DNA of 20,366 bases, taken from Firmicutes bacterium CAG:646. GTDB taxonomy: Bacteria; Bacillota; Clostridia; Lachnospirales; Lachnospiraceae. Every line of letters begins with the position of its first letter. The stretch's first letter is position 1. The DNA lies in contig HF995398.1 of NCBI GenBank assembly GCA_000432335.1, positions 15,309 to 35,674 on the forward strand, in the 5' to 3' direction. The translations under genes were made by a program, and so were the position numbers. Positions 6,709-13,712 of the stretch are shown here, piece by piece. The notes beneath the pieces were generated by a model. That model did no database searches. It had not been told where the DNA came from and was given only the letters and a program-made list of their open reading frames with translations.

Positions 6709-8850
6709 ATGAAGAAGAAACAAGGAATACTTGTACTGATTCTTACTGTGATCGTGGTTGGTTTTCTGGCGTTTACCACAGCAGTAGGATTTGGTCCCGC
6801 AGGTATAGGCGCTGCCAAAAATATTAAGACCGGTCTGGATCTTGCCGGCGGTGTGAGCATTACGTATCAGGTAAAAGGGGATGCGCCTTCTCAGGAAGAT
6901 ATGGATGACACCATCTATAAGCTTCAGAAACGTGTGGAAGGATATAGTGAAGAGGCTCAGGTTTATCAGGAAGGGGACGACCGTATCAATGTAGAAATCC
7001 CCGGAGCGAAAGATGCGAATAAGATTCTGGAAGAGCTGGGCAAACCGGGTTCTCTGGAATTTCAGGATGAAAGCGGAGAAACGGTTCTGGATGGTTCAGA
7101 TATTGCCGATGCAAAAGGGGCAGTGACGGAAGATCAGGTGACAGGTCAGAAACAGTACATCGTTTCTCTGAAACTGACAAAAGAAGGAACGAAAAAGTTT
7201 GCTGAGGCGACAGAAGCGAATCTGGGTAAGCAGATCGCTATCGTATATGATGGGGAAACCATCAGCGCGCCGACGGTACAGACAGTAATCTCCGATGGAC
7301 AGGCGCAGATTACCGGTCAGGAATCCATTGAGGAAGCAAATGAACTGGCATCTGTGATTCGTATTGGTTCTCTGAAATTGGAGCTGACGGAGCTTCGCTC
7401 CAAAGTAGTAGGAGCTCAGCTGGGTGAAGATGCGATAAAGACAAGCCTTTTGGCAGGCGGAATCGGACTTGCTCTGGTTGCAATCTTTATGATGATTGTC
7501 TATGCCCTTCCTGGTGTAGTTGCCGCTATATCTTTGGCAATATATACAGGGCTGGAACTGGTGATGCTAAATGCTTTTGACCTGACACTTACGCTGCCGG
7601 GTATTGCCGGTATCATTCTTTCGATTGGTATGGCAGTAGATGCGAACGTTATTATTTACGCTCGTATCCGGGAAGAAATCTCCGCTGGAAAGAGTGTGAG
7701 AAGCGCAATCAAGATTGGATTCCAGAAAGCGATGTCTGCGATTGTGGATGGTAATATTACTACATTGATCTCAGCAGCCGTTCTGGGAGGACTGGGTTCC
7801 GGAAGCGTCAAAGGCTTTGCCATGACGCTGGCTCTTGGTATTGTACTTTCCATGTTTACGTCTTTGGTAATTTCAAGATTGCTGGTAAATGCTCTGTATG
7901 CAGTTGGATTTAAAGCAGAGAAGTTTTATGGCAGACAGAAAGAGAGAAAAGCGATTGATTTTGTGGGAAAACGGAAAATCTTCTTCACGATTTCTATTAT
8001 TTTGATTCTGCTGGTGCCTGTAGGAATGGGAATTTTTGCAGCAAAAGATGGAAAAGCGCTGAATTACAGTCTGGACTTTATGGGTGGAACTTCCACGAAT
8101 GTGACTTTTAATGAAGATCTTACTCTTGCAGAGATTGACAAAGAAGTAAAGCCGATCTTTAAAGAGGTGACAGGAGACGCCGATATTCAGGCGTCCAAAG
8201 TAGCAGGCGGAAATGAAGTGGTATTTAAGACACGTTCTCTGTCTCTGGATGAGAGGGAAAAATTAAATCAGAAGCTGGTTGAAAAATTTGACGTAGATGC
8301 GAATGAGATCACTGCGGAAAATATTTCCTCTACCGTAAGCGCTGAGATGAGAAGAGATGCCTTCGTGGCGGTTGTGATCGCTACCATCGGTATGCTGCTC
8401 TATATCTGGTTCCGGTTTAAGGATATTCGTTTTGCATCCAGCGCCGTTTTGGCTCTGGTACACGACGTGCTGGTGGTTCTGGCGTTCTATGCGCTGGCAA
8501 GAATTTCCGTGGGAAATACATTTATTGCCTGCATGCTGACGATCGTTGGTTATTCCATCAACGCTACCATCGTTATCTTTGACCGTATCCGGGAAAATAT
8601 GCGAAATATGGGGAAAAAGGCAGATCTGGCAGAGGTGGTAAATGTAAGTATTACCCAGACTTTGACCAGAAGTATTTATACGTCCTTTACGACCTTTATT
8701 ACGATTTTCGTATTGTTTGTACTGGGTGTGCCTTCGATCCGGGAGTTTGCACTGCCGATCATGGTAGGTATTATCTGCGGCGCGTACTCTTCCGTATGCG
8801 TGACAGGTCCGCTGTGGTATACGCTGAAAACAAAATTTCATAAAAAATAA
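6709..8850 (+). CDS. secDF: Fused SecD-SecF protein translocase subunit
   Basis: 713 residues, ATG with AGAGGT upstream. SecD and SecF are joined in one chain, as in Bacillus SecDF. The SecD half has an N-terminal membrane helix (about 7-25), GLDLAGG (42-48), the P1 head domain (to about 220) and a block of membrane helices containing GMAVDANVIIYARIREE (307-323), where the Asp is the proton-relay residue of SecDF. The SecF half starts near 420, has LDFMGG (455-460) and a second block of helices with the related SINATIVIFDRIREN (about 615-629). About twelve transmembrane helices are expected. SecDF uses the proton motive force to pull exported proteins through SecYEG on the outer side of the membrane. 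Neighbouring SCIFF genes are a known conserved association in Clostridia. A long terminator follows at 8884. Confidence 0.96.
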   Translation: MKKKQGILVLILTVIVVGFLAFTTAVGFGPAGIGAAKNIKTGLDLAGGVSITYQVKGDAPSQEDMDDTIYKLQKRVEGYSEEAQVYQEGDDRINVEIPGAKDANKILEELGKPGSLEFQDESGETVLDGSDIADAKGAVTEDQVTGQKQYIVSLKLTKEGTKKFAEATEANLGKQIAIVYDGETISAPTVQTVISDGQAQITGQESIEEANELASVIRIGSLKLELTELRSKVVGAQLGEDAIKTSLLAGGIGLALVAIFMMIVYALPGVVAAISLAIYTGLELVMLNAFDLTLTLPGIAGIILSIGMAVDANVIIYARIREEISAGKSVRSAIKIGFQKAMSAIVDGNITTLISAAVLGGLGSGSVKGFAMTLALGIVLSMFTSLVISRLLVNALYAVGFKAEKFYGRQKERKAIDFVGKRKIFFTISIILILLVPVGMGIFAAKDGKALNYSLDFMGGTSTNVTFNEDLTLAEIDKEVKPIFKEVTGDADIQASKVAGGNEVVFKTRSLSLDEREKLNQKLVEKFDVDANEITAENISSTVSAEMRRDAFVAVVIATIGMLLYIWFRFKDIRFASSAVLALVHDVLVVLAFYALARISVGNTFIACMLTIVGYSINATIVIFDRIRENMRNMGKKADLAEVVNVSITQTLTRSIYTSFTTFITIFVLFVLGVPSIREFALPIMVGIICGAYSSVCVTGPLWYTLKTKFHKK

Positions 8851-8883
8851 AGATTTCGTATACGAAGCGTGAATGTATAAAAC

Positions 8884-8950
8884 GGACTGTCCCGTTAATG
8901 GCAGGAATCGAAACGGGTTCCTGATCCATTGATGGGGCAGTTCTCTTTTT
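8884..8950 (+). terminator. Large three-tier intrinsic terminator after secDF
   Basis: A single long hairpin has three stacked stems: GGACTGTCCC (8884-8893) with GGGGCAGTTC (8934-8943, G.U pairs allowed), AATGG with CCATT, and CAGGAA with TTCCTG at the tip. The run TCTCTTTTT follows on the 3' side. It ends 22 nt before the recJ start, so recJ may be expressed by read-through or from a promoter I cannot identify. Confidence 0.85.
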
Positions 8951-8972
8951 CGAAGAATGACAGGAGAAAAGA

Positions 8973-10685
8973 ATGGAAAAATGGGTAGTATCTGCCAAAA
9001 GGGCAGATTTTAAACAGATAGGAGATACGTTCGGGATTGATCCGGTGACGGCGCGGCTGATTAGAAACAGGGATATTGTGGGAGAAGAGGCGGTTCGAGA
9101 GTATCTTTACGGCGACAGGCGGGGACTTCATGATCCGTTTTTATTGAAGGATATGGAGAACACTGTGGAGATTCTGATAAAAAAGATTCAGGAAAAGAAA
9201 AAAATTCGGATTATCGGTGATTATGATATTGACGGAGTGATGGCAACATATATTTTGCTGAAAGGTCTGGAAGGGGTCGGTGCAGAGGTCAATCATGTGA
9301 TCCCGAATCGAATGAAGGATGGATATGGATTGAATGAACATCTGATCCAGCAGGCATGGGAGGATGGGATTGACACCATCATTACCTGTGACAACGGGAT
9401 TGCGGCAGGGAGTCAGATCCAAAAGGGAAAAGAACTGGGAATGACGATTCTTGTTACCGACCACCATGAGGTTCCTTTTCGGGAAACGGAGAAAGGGCGG
9501 GAAGAAATACTTCCCCCTGCGGACGCAGTGGTAAATCCAAAACAGAAGGAGTGTGCGTATCCATTTCCGGGAATCTGTGGGGCAACGGTGGCGTTAAAAG
9601 TGGTGGAGGCGCTGTACAGAAAGCAGCAGCCAAAGACGGATATTACAGACCAGCTTTTGGAATATGCAGGGATCGCTACCATTGGAGATGTGATGGAGCT
9701 GAAAGGGGAAAACAGAATTTTGGTGAAGGAGGGGCTGAAACGTCTTCACCATACTTCAAATCTGGGACTGCAGGAGCTTTGTCGGGTGAATCAACTGGAA
9801 CCGGAGAATATCACGCCGTACCATATTGGATTTGTGTTGGGTCCCTGCTTGAATGCTACGGGAAGATTGGATACTGCCAGAAGAGCGCTGAAGCTTCTGT
9901 GTGCGGAAAATCGGGAGGAAGCTGCCCGGCTGGCGGGAGATTTGAAAGCGTTGAATGAGAGTCGGAAGGAGCTGACAGCGCAGGGGGTGGAAGAAGCTAT
10001 TTTGCAGGTGGAAACTACACCTATCAAAAATGACAGCGTTCTGGTGGTCTATCTGCCGGAGTGCCATGAAAGTCTGGCAGGGATTATTGCAGGAAGGATA
10101 CGGGAAAAATACCATAAACCTGCCTTTGTTCTTACCCGGGGAGAAGAGGGGGTAAAAGGTTCCGGGCGCTCCACGGAGAGCTACTCTATGTTTGAAAAAT
10201 TGTGCGAGTGTGACGAATACCTGACAAAATACGGCGGTCATCCTATGGCGGCAGGTCTGTCTTTGGAAGAGGATAAGATCGAACCTTTTCGGAGGCGGCT
10301 GAACCAGCTTTCCGGGCTGGGACCGGAAGATTTTGTGGAAAAGGTGCTGATCGACGTTCCTATGCCAGTGAACTATATTCGGAAAGATCTGATCCAGGAG
10401 ATGAAACTTTTGGAACCCTTTGGCAAAGGAAATGAAAAACCCCTGTTTGCGCAGAAGGGGTTGCGGGTTATGGATGTGAGAGTTTTTGGAAAAAACAGAA
10501 ATGTAGTGAAAGTAAAACTTGCAGATGAGATGGGTTATGGAATGGATGGGATTTATTTTGGAGATGGGGACCAATTTCTTGAAGACATCCGAGGAAAAGA
10601 AACACTGTCGATCGTCTACTATCCCGAAATCAACAGCTACCAGGGCAGAGAGACCTTGCAGGTGGTGATCCGCCACTATCAATAA
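8973..10685 (+). CDS. recJ: Single-stranded-DNA-specific 5'-3' exonuclease RecJ
   Basis: 570 residues from ATG at 8973 with AGGAG 6 nt upstream. The DHH-family core is intact: GDYDIDG (82-88, motif I Asp residues for Mn2+/Mg2+), CDNG (139-142), TDHHE (162-166, the DHH signature) and the later NPKQ region. The C-terminal DHHA1 domain shows GRSTESYSMFEKL and then KYGGHPMAAGLS (about 420-430), which holds the substrate DNA. A short OB-like domain ends the protein. Length is typical of the E. coli-type RecJ and shorter than the ~786-residue YrvE form of Bacillus. RecJ degrades 5' single-stranded ends in RecF-pathway recombination, mismatch repair and base excision repair. Genes that often follow recJ in Firmicutes (apt, long relA) are absent here. 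Confidence 0.95.
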   Translation: MEKWVVSAKRADFKQIGDTFGIDPVTARLIRNRDIVGEEAVREYLYGDRRGLHDPFLLKDMENTVEILIKKIQEKKKIRIIGDYDIDGVMATYILLKGLEGVGAEVNHVIPNRMKDGYGLNEHLIQQAWEDGIDTIITCDNGIAAGSQIQKGKELGMTILVTDHHEVPFRETEKGREEILPPADAVVNPKQKECAYPFPGICGATVALKVVEALYRKQQPKTDITDQLLEYAGIATIGDVMELKGENRILVKEGLKRLHHTSNLGLQELCRVNQLEPENITPYHIGFVLGPCLNATGRLDTARRALKLLCAENREEAARLAGDLKALNESRKELTAQGVEEAILQVETTPIKNDSVLVVYLPECHESLAGIIAGRIREKYHKPAFVLTRGEEGVKGSGRSTESYSMFEKLCECDEYLTKYGGHPMAAGLSLEEDKIEPFRRRLNQLSGLGPEDFVEKVLIDVPMPVNYIRKDLIQEMKLLEPFGKGNEKPLFAQKGLRVMDVRVFGKNRNVVKVKLADEMGYGMDGIYFGDGDQFLEDIRGKETLSIVYYPEINSYQGRETLQVVIRHYQ

Positions 10686-10697
10686 GTAGTTATCAGT

Positions 10698-10857
10698 AAA
10701 AAAGGAACTGTCACTTAAAACATGATTCGAAAATATTGATCCATTTTTTGCGAATTTGTCGAGCACATCTTTGAGACTTCAGGCTCAAAGTGAGCGCAGA
10801 CTGAGCGTAAAATGGATCAATATTTGGGATATGTATTTTAAGCAATAGTTCCTTTTT
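10698..10857. repeat. 160-bp nested inverted-repeat element between convergent genes
   Basis: The outer arms AAAAAGGAACT (from 10699) and AGTTCCTTTTT (10847-10857) pair perfectly over 11 bp. TTAAAA (10715-10720) pairs with TTTTAA (10836-10841). A perfect 17-bp inner repeat follows (10731-10747 with 10809-10825). The 61-bp centre has its own stem, CTTTGAG (10769-10775) with CTCAAAG (10784-10790). TA dinucleotides flank both ends (10697-10698 and 10857-10858), as a MITE with TA target duplication would show. T-rich arms on both strands would also make it a bidirectional terminator. The right end overlaps the stop codon of the minus-strand gene. No coding capacity was seen. Confidence 0.8.
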
Positions 10858-12064
10858 AGATATCGTAAAAATCTCCAATCATATCTTTGATCGCCTGCAT
10901 ATGATTATCCGTTTCGGTGATATTGCGGGAACATTTCTGCAATTCGTCGCTGATAGTTTCATAACCTTCAATTTTATCCAGATTTTTCTTATAGCGCAGT
11001 TGGTGTTCCAGACTTGCCCAGAAGTCCATACCGATGGTGCGGATTTGTATTTCTGCCCGGACAGGTGTTTTCCCCTTGGAGAAGAATACGGGAATCTCTA
11101 CAATCATATGGTAGCTGCGGTAACCGTTGGGGTTTGGGGGTTTGATATAATCCTTGATTCGAATCACTTTCAGGTCATCTTGCTGAGTAAGAAGGTGGGC
11201 AACCGTATAAATATCATCGATAAATGGACAGATTACCCGGACGCCAGCCACATCATTTAATTGTCCCACAATATTTTCTTCTGTAAATTCATATCCCAGA
11301 TGGAGGAGCTTCTGATAGATACTCATAGGCTTTTTGATTCTGGTTTTGATAAAGGAAATGGGATTGCGGTTGTATTTGCTGGAAAATTCATCGTCCAGCA
11401 CTTCCAGTTTGGTTCGAATCTCCCGGATTGCGCAGCGGTACGTCATCATCAGATCGGAGAATTTCTTTGCGTTTCCGATAAAGATTACCGGGTTGACAGT
11501 GTCCAGCCAACGGGACTGTCCCAGCTTCTGTACAATCTCCACTGCAATCTGGGACAGGTTCTTTTTGTCCGTTTCTATGGTGATGTCTGCGGCAGCTTCG
11601 TAGTAAGAACGGCGTTCTTCCAGAAGTTCCCGAATACCTTCCGGACTGCGGCGTCCATTTAAGACAGGGCGGTTTTCATCTCTTCCCACCCTTTCAAAAA
11701 TGGTGTCAGGCTGAGCGGTAAGAAGAATCACATAACTGTTTTGCTTCATGATTTTTATATTTTCTTCCTGAAGTACAGCGCCGCCTCCGCAGGAAATGAT
11801 CAGATTATTTTTCTGCTGTAATTCCCGGAGAAGATTCGTTTCCAGTGTGCGGAAATACGTTTCCCCTTTGAGGGAGAAAATCTCTGGAATAGACATATTT
11901 TCCCGAGCTGCAATGATTTCGTCCATGTCAGCCACTTCCATATGACAGGTGTCATGAAGATATTGAGCTACGGAAGATTTTCCGGTTCCCATGAAGCCGA
12001 TCAGAACGATGTTGTGACGGGGGCGGGAATCGCCGGGTATTTTATTTGTATTCATTTCAGACAT
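10856..12064 (-). CDS. Fusion protein: shikimate kinase domain + RelQ-like small (p)ppGpp synthetase domain
   Basis: 402 residues in one unbroken frame; ATG with AAAGGAG 6-7 nt upstream. Residues ~17-185 are a complete shikimate kinase: Walker A GFMGTGKSS (23-31), DMD (46-48), R72, CGGG (92-95), lid RPVLNGR (132-138) and RRSYYEAA (151-158). Spacings match the shikimate-binding Asp, Arg, Gly-Gly and Arg of M. tuberculosis AroK. After a short linker, residues ~203-402 match RelQ/YjbM-type synthetases: TYRCAIREIRTKL, NDVAGVRVICPF (270-281), RIKDYI (302-307), the G-loop NGYRSYH (313-319) and AEIQIRT (337-343) with the catalytic Glu339. There is no HD hydrolase, TGS or ACT domain. Shikimate kinase makes shikimate-3-phosphate for aromatic amino acids; the second domain would transfer pyrophosphate from ATP to GDP or GTP. 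Both active sites look intact. That one domain regulates the other is an inference. Confidence 0.9.
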   Translation of the reverse strand: MSEMNTNKIPGDSRPRHNIVLIGFMGTGKSSVAQYLHDTCHMEVADMDEIIAARENMSIPEIFSLKGETYFRTLETNLLRELQQKNNLIISCGGGAVLQEENIKIMKQNSYVILLTAQPDTIFERVGRDENRPVLNGRRSPEGIRELLEERRSYYEAAADITIETDKKNLSQIAVEIVQKLGQSRWLDTVNPVIFIGNAKKFSDLMMTYRCAIREIRTKLEVLDDEFSSKYNRNPISFIKTRIKKPMSIYQKLLHLGYEFTEENIVGQLNDVAGVRVICPFIDDIYTVAHLLTQQDDLKVIRIKDYIKPPNPNGYRSYHMIVEIPVFFSKGKTPVRAEIQIRTIGMDFWASLEHQLRYKKNLDKIEGYETISDELQKCSRNITETDNHMQAIKDMIGDFYDI

Positions 12065-12113
12065 GATAAACTCCTTTGCTGCATTCTTTTGTAAAAATAC
12101 GATAACTCTTTGT

Positions 12114-12142
12114 ATTATAACGGGTATCTTTACTTTTGTATA
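12114..12142 (-). promoter_or_regulatory. Candidate promoter for the shikimate kinase-synthetase fusion
   Basis: On the minus strand, TATACA (12142-12137), 17 nt and a perfect TATAAT (12119-12114) lie about 50 nt before the ATG at 12064. The -35 overlaps the promoter candidate of the divergent regulator gene, so the two could compete or share control. Confidence 0.55.
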
Positions 12143-12157
12143 GCCATATCATATAAT
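12129..12157 (+). promoter_or_regulatory. Candidate promoter for the GntR/LacI-type regulator
   Basis: TTTACT (12129-12134), 17 nt and TATAAT (12152-12157) lie 35 nt before the ATG at 12193; AGGAGG at 12181-12186 is the ribosome binding site. It overlaps the divergent promoter on the minus strand. Confidence 0.6.
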
Positions 12158-12192
12158 GAATATTAGTTTTCGTAAAAAGCAGGAGGTACAAT

Positions 12193-13299
12193 ATGGCAAA
12201 AGATTCCTTTTTGTATGAAAAGGTTTACAGAGATCTGAAAGAGAAAATCAGCCAGGGAATTTTAAAAGAAGGGGACAAACTGGATGCAGAGGAAGATATG
12301 GTGAAACAGTATCAGGTAAGCGCGATCACCATAAAAAAGGCTCTGGCGCTTCTTGTTCAGGAACGCTTGGTCGAACGGGTGCGAGGAAGAGGAAGCTTTG
12401 TGACCGGAAGCGCAGGAAAAGAGGCAGAGGAACCGGTACAAGAAACAGTCAGTGAGCCAATACAGGAAGAAAAGCTGATAGGTGTTATTTTTGAACATAT
12501 CAGTTCCAGCTATGGTTTGCAGTTGTTGTATGAGATGGATCATCAGGTGAGAAAAGCAGGATATCATCTCTATCCCTGTTTTTCTTATGGAAATCAGGAA
12601 TTGGAGAAACAGAGCATTACCTATTTGCGGGAAATTGGGGCGCAGGGTATCTGCATTATGCCAGTGCATGGGTCACACTATAATACAGAAATATTGAAGA
12701 TGGTGATTGATGGATTTCCTGCTGTTTTGATTGATAAGAAGATGGAAGGAATCCCGTTGGATTCCGTACGCACCGATGGGGAGGAAGCGATTCGTAAACT
12801 GGTAGGGTATCTGGCGAAGCAAGGGAAAAAGAATATTGCCATGATCACGGTGGAAGAGAAGGGAACTTCTTCTCTTATGGAGCGGAAGAATGGATTTTTC
12901 CGGGGGATGGAAGAATGTGGACAGGAAGCTATGCCGCCTTGTCTCTTGCCTTATGTGGATTATGAAGATCCGTTTCAGGTGTATGGGAAAATCTATCGGG
13001 AAAGGATCGAAGAATATATAGAAAACTATGGGGCGCAATTAGACGGGCTGGTGTGTTTGGAGTATGGACTTGCCATGGAAACGGAGAAAATTCTTTCGGA
13101 GAAGGGATTGCTGCAGAAGATTCGAGTGTGCAGTGTGGATGAGAATTATCTTGGACCGGATCAGTATCACATGACACATGTGAAACAGGATGAAAAAAGA
13201 ATCGCGGAATGTGCCGTGGAGTTGCTTTTGAAAAAAATCAGGACAGGAGAACGGTGTTGGGAAGACTATCTGATTCCTGGAATTTTTGTGGAAAAGTAA
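12193..13299 (+). CDS. GntR-headed, LacI/periplasmic-binding-like sugar regulator (AraR type)
   Basis: 368 residues, ATG with AGGAGG upstream. Residues ~6-73 form a GntR winged helix-turn-helix: YEKVYRDLKEKI, LKEGDKLDAEEDM, the recognition helix AITIKKALALL and the wing ERVRGRGSFV. A 20-residue Glu-rich linker follows. From about residue 97 (LIGVIFEHISS) the protein is a Peripla_BP_3/LacI-type effector domain, with GAQGICIMPVHG, FPAVLIDKKM, LDSVRTDGEEA and KNIAMITVEE as typical strands. The same architecture is known for arabinose repressor AraR of Bacillus, whose effector is a sugar. The effector here is not predictable. The next operon starts 414 nt downstream on the same strand, so the simplest reading is a local regulator of the transporter and glycerol kinase genes. 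Confidence 0.88.
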   Translation: MAKDSFLYEKVYRDLKEKISQGILKEGDKLDAEEDMVKQYQVSAITIKKALALLVQERLVERVRGRGSFVTGSAGKEAEEPVQETVSEPIQEEKLIGVIFEHISSSYGLQLLYEMDHQVRKAGYHLYPCFSYGNQELEKQSITYLREIGAQGICIMPVHGSHYNTEILKMVIDGFPAVLIDKKMEGIPLDSVRTDGEEAIRKLVGYLAKQGKKNIAMITVEEKGTSSLMERKNGFFRGMEECGQEAMPPCLLPYVDYEDPFQVYGKIYRERIEEYIENYGAQLDGLVCLEYGLAMETEKILSEKGLLQKIRVCSVDENYLGPDQYHMTHVKQDEKRIAECAVELLLKKIRTGERCWEDYLIPGIFVEK

Positions 13300-13306
13300 A
13301 TATTAT

Positions 13307-13370
13307 AAAAAGATCTTGTGCAGTGTATTCTGGAGTTAAAAACAGAATAGGGTGTGAAAGATCTTTTTTT
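13307..13370 (+). terminator. Intrinsic terminator after the regulator gene
   Basis: AAAAAGATCTT (13307-13317) pairs perfectly with AAGATCTTTTT (13358-13368). An upper stem TATTCTG (13326-13332) with CAGAATA (13343-13349) caps it, with an internal loop between the two. A run of seven T ends the arm. The regulator is thus a separate transcription unit from the transport operon. Confidence 0.85.
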
Positions 13371-13384
13371 GTTTGAAAGGAAAA

Positions 13385-13428
13385 GATACCTGACGAATTG
13401 TTTCGGACTTCGTGTTCTTATAATTCTG
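13385..13428. repeat. Dispersed palindromic repeat, copy A
   Basis: This 44-bp stretch is homologous to the reverse complement of 19872-19915: 20 of the first 21 bases are identical, and 33 of 44 overall by hand alignment without gaps. Both copies have arms GAATTGT and an (A/C)AATTC-type partner exactly 32 bp end to end; here GAATTGT (13395-13401) pairs with ATAATTC (13420-13426) through one G.U pair. Each copy lies shortly after a gene's terminator. Confidence 0.7.
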
Positions 13429-13634
13429 ATAAAAATATAATTATTTATAATTAAAACATATTTTACAAGAATATAACGTGTTTTAGATGGAAAAGCATAT
13501 TATAAAAACGTATAATGAATGTTGAAAAGTAGAAAAGTGAGGTGTGTTATAGAAAAAAACGGATAAAACAAAAGGAAAAACGAACAAAAAATATGATTTA
13601 AAACTGTAGAAAACATATAAAATATATTATTATA
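13429..13634. other. AT-rich leader region without a gene
   Basis: This very AT-rich stretch lies between copy A of the repeat and the transport-operon promoter. The bases are dominated by A and T runs and no open frame with a ribosome binding site was found. A weak promoter-like pair (TGGAAA at 13488-13493, TATAAT at 13511-13516) is present and would give a leader of about 190 nt. No riboswitch fold was recognised. Confidence 0.5.
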
Positions 13635-13663
13635 TTTACAAAACATAATTAATATGATATGGT
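13635..13663 (+). promoter_or_regulatory. Candidate promoter of the transport-glycerol kinase operon
   Basis: TTTACA (13635-13640), 17 nt and TATGGT (13658-13663) preceded by TGA form an extended -10 arrangement. The predicted transcription start falls near 13670, about 43 nt before the ATG of the binding-protein gene. Confidence 0.55.
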
Positions 13664-13668
13664 GGATG

Positions 13669-13684
13669 TACAAATGATACAAAT
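13669..13684 (+). promoter_or_regulatory. Candidate operator: direct repeat TACAAAT
   Basis: TACAAAT occurs at 13669-13675 and again at 13678-13684, nine bases apart, right at the predicted transcription start. The half-site resembles one arm (GTACAAAT) of the Bacillus AraR operator. A direct repeat and not a palindrome is atypical for this regulator family, so the assignment is tentative. Confidence 0.35.
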
Positions 13685-13712
13685 ACCGGAAACGCAAAGG
13701 AGGAACAGGAAA

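Noticed and set aside
8855..8866. Perfect 12-bp palindrome TTCGTATACGAA just after the secDF stop
   Set aside because: It is short, has no second copy in the window, and no promoter nearby that it could control. It may be a protein site but nothing else supports this.
9756..10766. Long antisense open frame (336 codons, minus strand) across recJ
   Set aside because: It mirrors recJ, has no recognisable motif, and its composition is typical of reversed coding sequence.
10856..12064. Possibility that the shikimate kinase-synthetase fusion is two genes joined by a sequencing error
   Set aside because: No leftover stop, start with ribosome site, or compositional break is visible at the junction; the linker is short and in frame. 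Kept as a real fusion pending read-level checking.
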